Source of the DNA: JAJPJE01 sp963724985
GTDB taxonomy: Bacteria > Acidobacteriota > Terriglobia > Terriglobales > Acidobacteriaceae
Assembly: GCA_963724985.1 (NCBI GenBank)
Contig: CAVRWV010000026.1
Span: 75,387-139,386, forward strand
DNA length: 64,000 nt
Direction of reading: 5' to 3'
Below, piece by piece: positions 8,841 through 17,775 of the stretch; position 1 is the stretch's first letter, and each line of letters opens with the position of its first letter. The notes beneath the pieces are model-generated. The model did not search any database and was not told the origin of the DNA. It saw only the letters and a program-made list of their open reading frames with translations. The translations under genes were made by a program, and so were the position numbers.

Positions 8841-10713
8841 TTACCCAGTCGCGCGAACTGAACAAGCTTGGGGCGTAAGCGGAACTCGCGCTCGAATTGT
8901 GGTCCCTTGCTCGATCGCAGACTCGATCGAAAGTTCTCCATTAACCAGCTTCAGACGTTCTTGCATACTGGTTAAACCGATTCCGCGGCCTCGCATCGCC
9001 GCCTCCGTATCGAAGCCCTGTCCCGAATCGTGAACGTCGAGAATGATCGTGTTGTCCACTTCGCGGAACTCCACTTTGAAATGACGAACCCCGCTGTGCT
9101 TGACGGCATTATGCAAAGCCTCCTGCAGGATGCGGAAAAGACATAAAGAAACTTCCGTCGGTATGCTCCGCAAAATCTCGTCGTGATGGAAGTCAATCTC
9201 GACTTTTTGTTTTGCGGCGAGTTCCCTGCAGAAGCCTCGCATCGCCGCAATTGGCCCCAGAATTTTCAGTTTGGACGAATACAGTTCGTGCGACAAATCG
9301 TGCACGTCCTCCGATATCGAGGAAGTCTGCTCGCACAATTCCTCGACGCACCGCGCTATTTCTTCCGAACCAGGATTGCTCTGCTTGAGTTGCTGCAGAT
9401 CCACTTCCAGCAGCGCCAGCCTTTGGCCAATATCGTCGTGCAGTTCTCTCGCGATTCGCTCGCGCTCTGCTTCTTGTGCGCCGATCAGTCGCTGGCTCAG
9501 GGTGGAGAGGGCTTCCTCTCCAAGTTTCCGCTCGGTGATGTCTGCAACGATCCCGATCGTCCGCAACATCTTCCCATTGCTATCAAAGAAGCTGCGCGCG
9601 GTCTTCTCCAGCCAGACCACCGATCCATCAGGACGAATCACACGGTACCGGACTCGGCCGATCGGGTTTTCTGGAGTACACGCAGCTGTAACGGCAGCAA
9701 CCTCCGCCCGGTCATCCGGATGCACCGTATTCAACATGTTTTTGCAGGTCACGATACTCGGGGCTGCCGACAGGCCCAGAATATCGGCGAACTTCCCCGG
9801 ATCGGACAATCACATCCGACGCCACGTCCCATTCGTAGGCATACATCCGTCCCGCCTCGACCGCGAGACGCAAGCGTTCTTCGCTCTCCCGCAACGCCGC
9901 TTCTACCTGCTTGCGCTCGGTGATGTCCACGATCAGGCCCTTAATCCCTGTCAGCTTGCCCGCGGCATCGAAAAAGGCGCTACTCAATCTCTCTACCCAT
10001 ATCGTCCCGCGATCATGATGAATCATCCGGTAGCTGATTCGAATCTCGGGCTTCTCAGGCGTGATTGCTGTCAGCACGCTCTTGACCCTCTCCACGTCAT
10101 CCGGGTGAATCTTCGACCACACCAGCTGACCCGTGACCGGAGCCTTCTCATCTACCCCAAGGATGTGCGCGCATTCTCCGGAGCGGCTTATCACATCGGT
10201 GGCAGCGTCCCACTCATAGGCAAACGCCATTCCCGCGCGCGCCGCCAGTCGAAACCGCTCTTCGCTCTTTCGCACCACCTCGGCTGCCTGCTTTTGATCC
10301 GTTGTGTCTACGCACGATCCAATGTATCCCGCGAAAGAACCATCGTTCTTGAATCTCGGAACTCCGGTATCGAACACCCAACGGTACTCTCCGTCGTGAC
10401 GTCGCAACCGGTACTCCATCTTGAATTCTTCTCGCCGGTCGAATGCCTGTTCGTAAGTAGTCAAGCAGCGCTGCAAATCATCCGGATGCACACCATCCGC
10501 CCATCCATTTCCGAGCTCGGATTCGAGCGGTTTTCCGGTAAAGTCCAGCCAGCGCCGGTTGAAGTATGTGCAGCGTCTGTCCGTGTCCGACATCCAGACC
10601 AGCACCGGCGCGGTATTCGCCACCAGTTTGAGGAGTTCTTCGCTCTCAGGCATGCTTGTGTTCTCAGAATTTGCTTCGGGGGTGCGATCTTTCGGAGACC
10701 ACTCAGAACTCAC
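8841..10713 (-). pseudogene. Multi-PAS NarL-type sensor histidine kinase, broken by a one-base shift
   Basis: Two overlapping minus frames (10713-9712 and 9809-8841) form one soluble kinase: three PAS/PAC modules, then a HisKA_3 dimerisation helix (ERERIARELHDDIGQRL, phospho-acceptor His in ELHDD) and a HATPase_c domain (N box EALHNAVKHS, G boxes DSGQGF and GRGIGL). The third PAS begins in the first frame (YEWDVASDVIVRSGE) and continues in the second (FADILGLSAAPSI); the second PAS repeat (SRSGECAHILGV) shows how they should join. One extra base at about 9792-9800, in or beside CCCC, accounts for it. There are no membrane segments, so it senses a cytoplasmic signal. No response regulator is adjacent. 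Confidence 0.8.
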
Positions 10714-11032
10714 AGAGCCCTCCCAGCCACGGTAGAGGCTTCCTTGAAGTTACCGATTCATCGCGCTAATCGCTCTTCACTTCAGCTCGCTAGAACAACA
10801 CTTCTTACTGAAGACCCGTAGACGAGATGGTGTGATCCCGGTGCTCTGCCCCAATCAGACAGCGCCATTTTACATGGATTTCGAGTGTTATAACCTTCAC
10901 AAATCTCCCTAATCCTCGCCAGATAACCCCGGTTTCGCAAATCAGGCTTCGGCCGTACGAAATGAGCTCTCGTCGTCGAAGAAGAAAATTTTGCAAGGAT
11001 CAGGGGAGCACGCCAGTGAAGCCCTTCAATCC
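10714..11032. other. Intergenic region upstream of the PAS kinase
   Basis: 319 bases with no gene or RNA that I can support. It must contain the kinase promoter on the minus strand. I see no strong hairpin or repeat. Confidence 0.5.
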
Positions 11033-11419
11033 TTAACTACAATTCGCGAATACCTCCTTCACCGACTGCACAGTGATTGTGTTGTACCCGACGCCGGTCG
11101 TGGATCCGGAGTTGTACAGTCCATTCGTAGTCGCACCCGATTCTTGCTCCCCAACGGCTCCCGTTATCTCCACCGTATGTCCAAGCTTATGTTTCAGCGC
11201 CTCAACATCTCCCCCCACAATCCGGTACTGCCGCAGGGGAGTGGTTCCAAGCAGAACATACGTGTTACCCGTCTTGGATAAGCATCCCCGAACCGTTTGT
11301 ACCGCCGACGCAGGCGCGTTCCCGGTACTCTGCGCAGCTGAATTATCCATCCCGGTGCTCTGCCCGATGCCTGCTCCCGACGCAAGCAGTAAAACAACAT
11401 TCAAAGCGGCGACTCTCAT
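11033..11419 (-). CDS. Small exported protein with a GCLS-type domain, unknown function
   Basis: 128 aa. The signal peptide is about residues 1-20 (MRVAALNVVLLLASGAGIGQ). The mature part contains VRGCLSKTGNTYVL followed by a beta-rich GHTVEITGAVG segment, an arrangement seen in many short exported acidobacterial proteins of unknown role. I start at 11419 because CAGGAG lies seven bases upstream; a longer frame from 11512 adds an unlikely N-terminus. It is divergent from the phytase-like gene. Confidence 0.65.
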   Translation of the reverse strand: MRVAALNVVLLLASGAGIGQSTGMDNSAAQSTGNAPASAVQTVRGCLSKTGNTYVLLGTTPLRQYRIVGGDVEALKHKLGHTVEITGAVGEQESGATTNGLYNSGSTTGVGYNTITVQSVKEVFANCS

Positions 11420-11644
11420 AGGTTGACTCCTGTGACCATTGAGATGCGACCGCCAATCGCTTGGCTCGCATATCGGAGCATCTGTTGAACTCCGGCGAAA
11501 ATCGGAATCCACAATTTGCAGGACTGGTAAATCGGATCCAGAGCCTTTGGAAATTCATTCATCAGATCTTGACTTGACCCTTGATTCTGCAGCCCCGGAT
11601 GATGTCTCTCGCCCGCTATGAAACTCCCAGGAGGAAGTCTGTCC

Positions 11645-13051
11645 GTGAAACACTTTGGCGTCCGTATCGCTTCGCTCGCTCTTGCGCTTGCGCTATTTTC
11701 TGCGCAGCACTCCCAGGCCCAGGTCACACTGCTCGCTACCGGCACTCTCGATCAGTCCCGTGCCGGATCCTTCGCCGATCTCTCCGGTCTCAACTACAGT
11801 CTCGAAAATGGTGCGCCTGCCAACTCGCTCGGCGGCTTTGGTTCGGCAATCGCCTACGCATCCGGTAACACCTTTCTTGCACTGCCTGACCGTGGCCCAA
11901 ATGCAATAAGCTTCAACTCGAACCTCGATGACACCGTCAGCTACATCAACCGGTTCCACACCATCACCATGGATTTGGATCCCAACAGATCCGGCACTGG
12001 ACTGCCGTTTACGCTGACTCCCACCTTGCGCGCCACCACCCTGCTCTGGAATTGGACGCCGCTGGTTTACGGAAGTGGCGCCGGCCTCGGCATCGGCTCC
12101 GGCGTTCCTCGTCTCAACAATTTCTTCCAGCACTTTTTCACCGGACGTTCCGACAACTTCGATCCCAACCAGAACTCCGGAGATCCTAACGACGCCCGCT
12201 TCGATTCCGAAGGCATGCGCCTCTCCAACGACGGCCGCCGCGTTTTCATCTCCGACGAGTACGGCCCCTACGTCTACGAGTTCGATCGCCTCACCGGCCT
12301 GCGTCTTCGCTCATTCCAGTTGCCCACCGATTTCTTCGTGACCAACCTCAGCCCCATCGGCAACAACGAAATCTCCGGCAACACCGTTGGCCGCACCGCC
12401 AACAAAGGCATGGAAGGCCTGGCCATCACCCCCGACGGACGCACCCTCGTCGGCATCATGCAGAATGCCTTGATCCAGGACGCGAGTGAGAAGGGCGCCG
12501 CCGCCAAGCTGCTGCGCATCGTCACCATCGACATCGCTTCCGGCCGCGTCACTCACCAGTACGCCTACTCGCTCACCACTGGTTCCGGCGTCAGCGAAAT
12601 CTGCGCCATCAATAATCACGAGTTCCTGGTCGATGAGCGTGATGGCAACGGTCGCGCCAACGGCAACGACGCCAAGGTAAAACAGCTCTTCAAGATTGAT
12701 CTCGATGGCGCCGTTGACGTCAGCGCGATGGACGGCTTGACGGCCGCAACCCACGCGGTGGCTAAGACGCTGTTCCTGGATATCGTGCAGGTGCTGACCG
12801 CGAACGGCATCGTCGCCGGAAATATTCCCGCAAAAATCGAAGGCGTTGCGTTCGGTCCGGATGTCCGCAGTGGAAAGAAAACGATTCACACTCTCTGGAT
12901 CGCCAACGACAACGATTTCCTTCAGACTGTTCCTGATGCGACTGGGAATCTGATTCCGAATCCCAACCAGTTCTTCGTCTTCGGATTCACCGACGCCGAT
13001 CTGGCTGGTTCGAAATTCGTTCCGCAGGAGTTCCGGGAGTTCCGCTGGTAG
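11645..13051 (+). CDS. Exported esterase-like/phytase-like beta-propeller protein
   Basis: 468 aa. A signal peptide (about residues 1-24, ending HSQA-QV) is followed by an esterase-like-activity-of-phytase fold (PF13449 type). Characteristic strands are DRGPNAISF, EGMRLSNDGRRVFISDEYGPYVYEFD, KGMEGLAITPDGRTLVGIMQ and EFLVDERDGNG. The family is a six-bladed propeller related to alkaline phytases; secreted members may release phosphate from organic phosphates, but many are uncharacterised. I favour the GTG at 11645, with AGGAGG ten bases upstream, over the ATG at 11618, which has no binding site. A strong stem-loop follows the stop codon. Confidence 0.8.
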   Translation: MKHFGVRIASLALALALFSAQHSQAQVTLLATGTLDQSRAGSFADLSGLNYSLENGAPANSLGGFGSAIAYASGNTFLALPDRGPNAISFNSNLDDTVSYINRFHTITMDLDPNRSGTGLPFTLTPTLRATTLLWNWTPLVYGSGAGLGIGSGVPRLNNFFQHFFTGRSDNFDPNQNSGDPNDARFDSEGMRLSNDGRRVFISDEYGPYVYEFDRLTGLRLRSFQLPTDFFVTNLSPIGNNEISGNTVGRTANKGMEGLAITPDGRTLVGIMQNALIQDASEKGAAAKLLRIVTIDIASGRVTHQYAYSLTTGSGVSEICAINNHEFLVDERDGNGRANGNDAKVKQLFKIDLDGAVDVSAMDGLTAATHAVAKTLFLDIVQVLTANGIVAGNIPAKIEGVAFGPDVRSGKKTIHTLWIANDNDFLQTVPDATGNLIPNPNQFFVFGFTDADLAGSKFVPQEFREFRW

Positions 13052-13069
13052 TCGCGCACAATCTGCGTG

Positions 13070-13096
13070 GGGCAGCCGACCTCGGCTGCCCTTTCC
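13070..13096 (+). terminator. Stem-loop terminator after the phytase-like gene
   Basis: GGGCAGCCGA (13070-13079) pairs perfectly with TCGGCTGCCC (13082-13091) across a 2-base loop, followed by TTT. It begins 18 bases after the stop codon. The T run is short, so termination strength is uncertain. Confidence 0.65.
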
Positions 13097-13102
13097 GAGC
13101 GC

Positions 13103-13131
13103 TGTCATACCGAGCGCAGCGAGGTATCCCT
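13103..13131. repeat. GTCATACCGAGCGCAGCGAGGTATCC-type intergenic repeat
   Basis: A palindromic unit with ATACC/GGTAT arms around a GAGCGCAGCGA core. Near-identical sequences of the form TCATTCCGAGCG.AGCGAGGAATC are, from memory, scattered between genes in many Acidobacteria and some other phyla. The function is unknown. Confidence 0.55.
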
Positions 13132-13213
13132 ACCCAACCACAATTCCTTGTTTCCAGCAGGTCTGGATCTTCAAAACGAATTACGCGGCGCGCAGCCGTC
13201 GTAAACTTCTCCC

Positions 13214-13690
13214 ATGCCAGCCGAACTGATCATCGGCGTCATCTCCGATACCCACGGCCTGCTCCGACCGGAAGCCGTCGGAGCCCTGCGCGGCTCCGAT
13301 CTCATCCTGCACGCTGGAGACGTGGGCTCACCTGAAATCCTCGAACAACTCCGTCACATTGCACCCGTGAAGGCGGTTCGCGGAAACATCGATTCCAGTC
13401 CCTGGTGCGAGACTCTTCCGCTGAACGAAGTAATTGAAGCCAGCGGACTCTCGCTGTACATGCTCCACGATCTGAAACAGCTCGACCTGAATCCCGCAGC
13501 CGCCGGATTCGCCGCTGTCATCTCCGGCCACTCCCACGCGCCCATGAATGAAGTCCGAAACGGCGTCCTCTATTTCAATCCGGCCAGTGCCGGACCGCGC
13601 CGCTTCAAGCTTCCCATCTGTGTCGGGCGACTTCGCATTCGCAACGGTCGCATCTCCGGCGAAATCATCGAACTCCATCTCGACAAGTAA
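13214..13690 (+). CDS. Metallophosphoesterase, YfcE/MJ0936 family
   Basis: 158 aa, cytoplasmic, full length for this compact family. All metal-binding motifs are visible: SDTHG (about 11-15), HAGDVGS (about 35-41), RGNID (about 55-59), a short HD (LHDLKQ) and SGHSHAP (about 100-106), followed by FNPASAGPRR. Members hydrolyse phosphodiester model substrates with two metal ions (usually manganese); the physiological substrate is generally unknown. No operon partner; it is convergent with the next gene. Confidence 0.87.
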   Translation: MPAELIIGVISDTHGLLRPEAVGALRGSDLILHAGDVGSPEILEQLRHIAPVKAVRGNIDSSPWCETLPLNEVIEASGLSLYMLHDLKQLDLNPAAAGFAAVISGHSHAPMNEVRNGVLYFNPASAGPRRFKLPICVGRLRIRNGRISGEIIELHLDK

Positions 13691-13741
13691 TGCGGTGGCG
13701 CGGGCTGCCCTCGCCCACTGCCGCAGCCCTGCCACAGCTCA

Positions 13742-13769
13742 GGATGGGCATCCAGCCGAATGCCCATCC
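13742..13769. terminator. Bidirectional stem-loop between convergent genes
   Basis: GGATGGGCAT (13742-13751) pairs perfectly with ATGCCCATCC (13760-13769) across an 8-base loop, 51 bases after one stop codon and 14 bases after the other. There is no T run on either side. It may terminate both genes or be a dispersed intergenic hairpin. Confidence 0.5.
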
Positions 13770-13783
13770 CGCCCCGTTGATTC

Positions 13784-14399
13784 TCAGAGCAGATCCTTCA
13801 CGCTGGTATTGATCGTGATCCGAGTACCGTGGATCACTCCCACGATGTGCGCTGTCGAATTGCCGTCCGTGTCATACGCGTCCAACGTGAATGTCCCCAC
13901 GTAGTGGTTTCCGTCCGGACCCAAAATAATGGTCTCCGTGATATGAGTCGGACCAGCCGGATTGCCGATTCCGGTTGGCGCATTCGTCGTATCGTTCCCC
14001 GCCCACGCGAAGTGATTCAGCGCATAACGATGAAATCCTGATTCTCTTCCAAACGCCCATGCAGAACTGCCCATCTTGCGACGGACGGCCAGAATTCATG
14101 ATTTCCGTTCCATCGCTGTGCCAGGTCACCAGGGCATTGTCGATCGGCGTCCTGTTCGGCGGTCCGGGGTTATTTCCCTCGGCAGTGAAAGTCACGTGCC
14201 AAAGACCCACGATGGCGTCGTTATCGTCGTTGACGAACCGGAGCGAACCATTCGCGAAGGCACTGGATCCCTCCCATGCTTGGCGATGAAAGGCAGCGGC
14301 TGGTTTATCTCCGCACGAGGCGTTGGCGGTTGCGGCAAGACTCAGAGCGACCAGGAGCGCTCCGGTCGCAATAATTAGTTTCTTTGAAATGGGTGTCAT
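13784..14399 (-). pseudogene. Exported hypothetical protein, broken by a one-base shift
   Basis: The N-terminal frame starts at 14399 behind AAGGAG. It encodes a signal peptide (about residues 1-28) and FVNDDNDAIVGLWHVTFTAEG ... ALVTWHSDGTEIMNSGRPSQDGQFCMGVWK. It then leaves frame near 14053, and the frame ending at 13784 supplies YALNHFAWAG ... GNHYVGTFTLDAYDTDGN ... AHIVGVIHGTRI. The two parts together make the complete fold of a secreted family common in Acidobacteria (a GLW/WHSDGTE/GVWK pattern followed by LNH and GTFT). Removing one A near 14053 restores about 204 aa. Function unknown. Confidence 0.72.
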
Positions 14400-14585
14400 T
14401 CGATCTCCTTTGCCGATTGGCGGCACTGGCGCGGGATCTTGACGGCAACCCACTCCGCTGACAAGGCACAGCTGGTGAAGTTGTGGGTGAAGAAAGGTGA
14501 AGCCTCAACCGCTTGATTCGACGCGACGTCGGTTCCTTCCCCGCAGGGATTAATGCTATAGTTTTGTCCCCAACCGGTTCGTATC

Positions 14586-16475
14586 GTGTCCAATCCTGTC
14601 TACAAGTTCGGCGATTTCGAGGTAGACCCGTCTCGTTTTGAGCTCCATCGCAATGGACAAAGGGTGAAAATCGAACGCATCCCTCTTGCCCTACTCATCT
14701 TGCTGGTCGAAAAAAAGGGGGACGTGGTAGGCCGGGAAGAAATCATTGAACGCCTCTGGGGCAAAGACGTTTTCCTGGATACCGAGCACGGAATCAACAC
14801 GGCCATCCGCAAAATCCGCGCCGCCCTGCGCGATAACGTCGATTCACCGCGCTTCATTCAAACTATCTCCGGCAAGGGATACCGCTTCGTCCCCGAGACG
14901 CTCACCGGCGGGAATAACGGGAATTCATCAGCCATCGCCCATCTAGCGGCGAGCGCCTCCCCTTCCTCCGGCGTGGACACAGCACCACCTCCGCCTCCAA
15001 AGCGCTCTCGCCCTCGACTCATAGCAGCCGCCGCACTCGCGCTGGCACTGGTCTTTGCCGCTGTGCTGGCGCTCAAATTTGGCCGGCTACGCAACCAGGC
15101 GGGCGCTAACGCTGATAACCGGGTTCATTCGCTCGCTGTGCTTCCGCTAGCCAATCTCTCCGGCGATGCTTCGCAAGACTACTTCGCCGATGGCCTTACC
15201 GACGAGCTCACTACCATGCTCGCCAAGAACACAACCCTCCGCATCGTCTCCCGAACTTCAGCCATGCAGTACAAAGGGGTAAAGCGTCCTCTCCATGAGA
15301 TTGCCCGCGAACTGGGCGTTGATGGCATTGTCGAAGGCTCTGTCTCGCGTACCGGAGACCACGTCCACCTCACGGCCCAATTAATTTACGCCCCCACTGA
15401 CACTCACTTGTGGGCCGACAGTTACGAACGCGATCTCAACCAGGCTTTCTTTCTGCCCGCAGAACTTTCCGCGGCCATAGCCGCGCGCTTGCAAGCTTCC
15501 AACTCCCGTTCCCCTCAGGCTCGCAACATCAACCCGGAGGCTCACGACGCCTACCTTCGCGGACGCTATTTCTGGTTCAACGGCGACGACAAGCGCAGCC
15601 AGGAATATTTCGAAAAGGCGATTCAGCTTCAGCCCGACTATGCGGCCGCATGGGCGGGTCTTGCCGATTCCTACATCCTGCGTGCCGTCGACAACAAAAG
15701 TCCGTTAAAGGATGTTGCAACCCAGACGGATGCCGCTGTCCATCGCGCTGTCGAACTCGACGACTCCCTCGCCGCAGCCCATCACGTCATGGCCGCCTGG
15801 TACCTGTTCTTTACCTGGGATCCGGCTCGCGCCGAAGCCGAATCCAGGCGCGCCATCGAGCTCGACCCCACTACCGCCGAACAGCACCACTTGCACTCCT
15901 TCGAATTGCTCACCTTGAACCGGAACGACGAAGCCCTGCAGGAAGGAAAACGCGCCATGGAGCTCGACCCGTTCGTCCATGCTTGGGGCCTGGGATACAC
16001 CTACCTGCAATTGCGGCTATTCGATCAGGCGATATTCGAACTCCATTTGCGGGCCGACGCGCAGCCCAACGATGCTGGACTCCGCTTTATCCTGTGCAAT
16101 GCGTACTGGCATAAGAGAATGTGGAAGGAATCGGAGCTGGAACTCGAAAAGGGATTCCAGCTTATCGGCCAGCCGGAAAAAGCTGAGGCCGCGAGAAAAG
16201 CCTTTGCACTCGGAGGAGAACGAGCGGTCGAGCAGTGGGGTCTCGACGATGCTCTTGCCCGCTCCCGCAAAGAATACGTATCGCCGTTCGACATTGCCCG
16301 CCAATATGCCTACCTCGGCGATCGCGCCAACACGCTGAAATGCCTCGAACAGTGCTATCGCGAGCACTACCCCTGGCTTATCATGCTGCAGGCCGAACCC
16401 GACTTCGACTTCGTCCACTCAGAACCCCGGTATCAGGCTCTAATCAGAAAACTTGGGCTGCAACTCCAAAACTGA
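14586..16475 (+). CDS. CadC-like winged-helix regulator with membrane segment and TPR sensor domain
   Basis: 629 aa, GTG start. An OmpR/PhoB-type winged-helix domain (about 1-100, YKFGDFEVDP ... GKGYRFVPE) precedes a Pro-rich linker and one membrane helix (about 142-162). Next comes a TolB/FlgO-like region (VLPLANLSGDASQDYFADGLTDELTTMLA, about 185-300), then several tetratricopeptide repeats to the C-terminus (for example DYAAAWAGLADSYI and RSRRAIELDPTTAEQH). The layout is that of one-component membrane regulators related to CadC/ToxR, greatly expanded in Acidobacteria, where the signal is mostly unknown. The upstream frame shows no Shine-Dalgarno sequence, so the start rests on domain position. 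The neighbours give no target. Confidence 0.86.
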   Translation: MSNPVYKFGDFEVDPSRFELHRNGQRVKIERIPLALLILLVEKKGDVVGREEIIERLWGKDVFLDTEHGINTAIRKIRAALRDNVDSPRFIQTISGKGYRFVPETLTGGNNGNSSAIAHLAASASPSSGVDTAPPPPPKRSRPRLIAAAALALALVFAAVLALKFGRLRNQAGANADNRVHSLAVLPLANLSGDASQDYFADGLTDELTTMLAKNTTLRIVSRTSAMQYKGVKRPLHEIARELGVDGIVEGSVSRTGDHVHLTAQLIYAPTDTHLWADSYERDLNQAFFLPAELSAAIAARLQASNSRSPQARNINPEAHDAYLRGRYFWFNGDDKRSQEYFEKAIQLQPDYAAAWAGLADSYILRAVDNKSPLKDVATQTDAAVHRAVELDDSLAAAHHVMAAWYLFFTWDPARAEAESRRAIELDPTTAEQHHLHSFELLTLNRNDEALQEGKRAMELDPFVHAWGLGYTYLQLRLFDQAIFELHLRADAQPNDAGLRFILCNAYWHKRMWKESELELEKGFQLIGQPEKAEAARKAFALGGERAVEQWGLDDALARSRKEYVSPFDIARQYAYLGDRANTLKCLEQCYREHYPWLIMLQAEPDFDFVHSEPRYQALIRKLGLQLQN

Positions 16476-16637
16476 CTTCCAGATGACTGACTTTCGCTTG
16501 GTTGCTCGCCGGCGTCACGACGGTACCACGACGAATGTGTGTTACTTGAACATGTACAGATCCTCATAAAGCACTGGAATTCGTCCCACGATCCGGCGCA
16601 CACTCCCCGCCAATGAAGTTTTTTTGGGGGTGAGGTA

Positions 16638-17474
16638 ATGCGTGTTCCGTTTCTGATTCCATTGCAGGCACTCGCAGGCCTGCTTGCGTTTGGGGCACTG
16701 GCTACGGCACAGTCGTATTCGGTCGTTTCGGTCAGCAATCCCGGCATCATTACTGGCACGGTGAAATGGGCCGGCGCGCGACCCAAACCGCTCTCTGTGC
16801 CGATCACCAAGGATCAGTCCGTTTGCGATCCGAACTCTGCCAAGAATCGCGATCTTGAGCGTCTGGAAGTCGGTGAAGATGGTGGCGTCGCTAACACCGT
16901 CGTTTATCTTGCAAACATCACCCAAGGCAAGCCGATGGATTTGCCCCAGGAGCGACGCTCTTTAGATCAGCAACACTGCCGCTACGAACCCCATATCTCG
17001 CTGGTGCCTCAAGGGGCTGACTTCAAGATGAATAGCAGCGACCCGATCCTGCACAATCTGCACATGACGGGCGCCGCAACCTACAACAAGGCTTTCGTTA
17101 CTCCCGATCGACCGATCTCAGAGACCATGCAGGACGCCGGTGAGGTTCATTTGGAATGCTACGCGGGTCACACCTGGATGAACGCCGAAATACTGGTCGT
17201 TCGTCACCCCTACTATGCAGTCACCGACGAACACGGCAAATTCACTCTTACCGGAGTGCCTCCGGGGGAGTACCAGATCGTAGCCTGGCACGAAGGATGG
17301 CATATCGCGGGACGAGACTCAAAGTTCGATGTGTTTTCGCAACTGCGATACCAGCACCTCGTATTCAGTGAGCCCCTGACATGGACAAAGCAAGTATCCG
17401 TGGCACCAAACCAGGAGGCAGCTGTGAATTTCGAAATCTCGGAGCGGTCAACAACCAGAGCCGGCGCAAATTAG
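16638..17474 (+). CDS. Exported cupredoxin-like protein with carboxypeptidase-regulatory-like domain
   Basis: 278 aa. The signal peptide is about residues 1-25. The region from about 35 to 190 looks like a type-1 copper site: His in ILHNLHMTG, Cys in HLECYAGHTWM, then His and Met of the same segment. This is the H-C-H-M ligand set of methylamine-utilisation/plastocyanin-like proteins. The last third (YAVTDEHGKFTLTGVPPGEYQIVAWHEGW) is a carboxypeptidase-regulatory-like beta sandwich. Similar fused proteins accompany respiratory or methylamine electron-transfer genes in other bacteria, but none is present here. A GGTGAGG site precedes the ATG. Copper binding is inferred from the ligand pattern only. 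Confidence 0.75.
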   Translation: MRVPFLIPLQALAGLLAFGALATAQSYSVVSVSNPGIITGTVKWAGARPKPLSVPITKDQSVCDPNSAKNRDLERLEVGEDGGVANTVVYLANITQGKPMDLPQERRSLDQQHCRYEPHISLVPQGADFKMNSSDPILHNLHMTGAATYNKAFVTPDRPISETMQDAGEVHLECYAGHTWMNAEILVVRHPYYAVTDEHGKFTLTGVPPGEYQIVAWHEGWHIAGRDSKFDVFSQLRYQHLVFSEPLTWTKQVSVAPNQEAAVNFEISERSTTRAGAN

Positions 17475-17655
17475 AATTGTTCTGCCTTGAAGTCGCTGAT
17501 GTCGATGGATGAGCAGCGCCCGTACTTCCCGTTGCTCGACGGATGGCACCCAGATCCTGGTGGGAAAAATGTCCTCCGCCACCTCCTTTAATCCGAGCTA
17601 CTGTTTCGGTCGGAAGCCGCAACAGTGTACCCGGATTCGCTCGCGAGGCCGACTT

Positions 17656-17770
17656 CGTTATCCCATCGGCCGATACCACTCACTCTCTCAACCTGGGATA
17701 AATCGCGATAACGTCCTATTATCGATCCGTATCTCCGGTTGGGATAGATGGTGTGAGGCGATTTCCCAAT
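17656..17770 (-). repeat. Palindrome-rich intergenic repeat, copy 1
   Basis: On the minus strand this shares blocks ACTATCCC/TCTATCCC...GATACGGA...AGGACG...TTATC with copy 5, and TTATCGC...CCCAGG.TG...AGTGGTATCG.CCGAT with copy 3. It contains inverted pairs TTATCCC/GGGATAA and CGTTATC/GATAACG. It lies just downstream of the stop codon of the lipoprotein gene at 17776 and is the main content of the 301-base gap 17475-17775. Confidence 0.6.
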
Positions 17771-17775
17771 GTCGT

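Noticed and set aside
9271..10821. 516-residue plus-strand open frame
   Set aside because: Antisense to the PAS kinase, which has clear domains on the other strand; Ser/Arg-rich translation without motifs.
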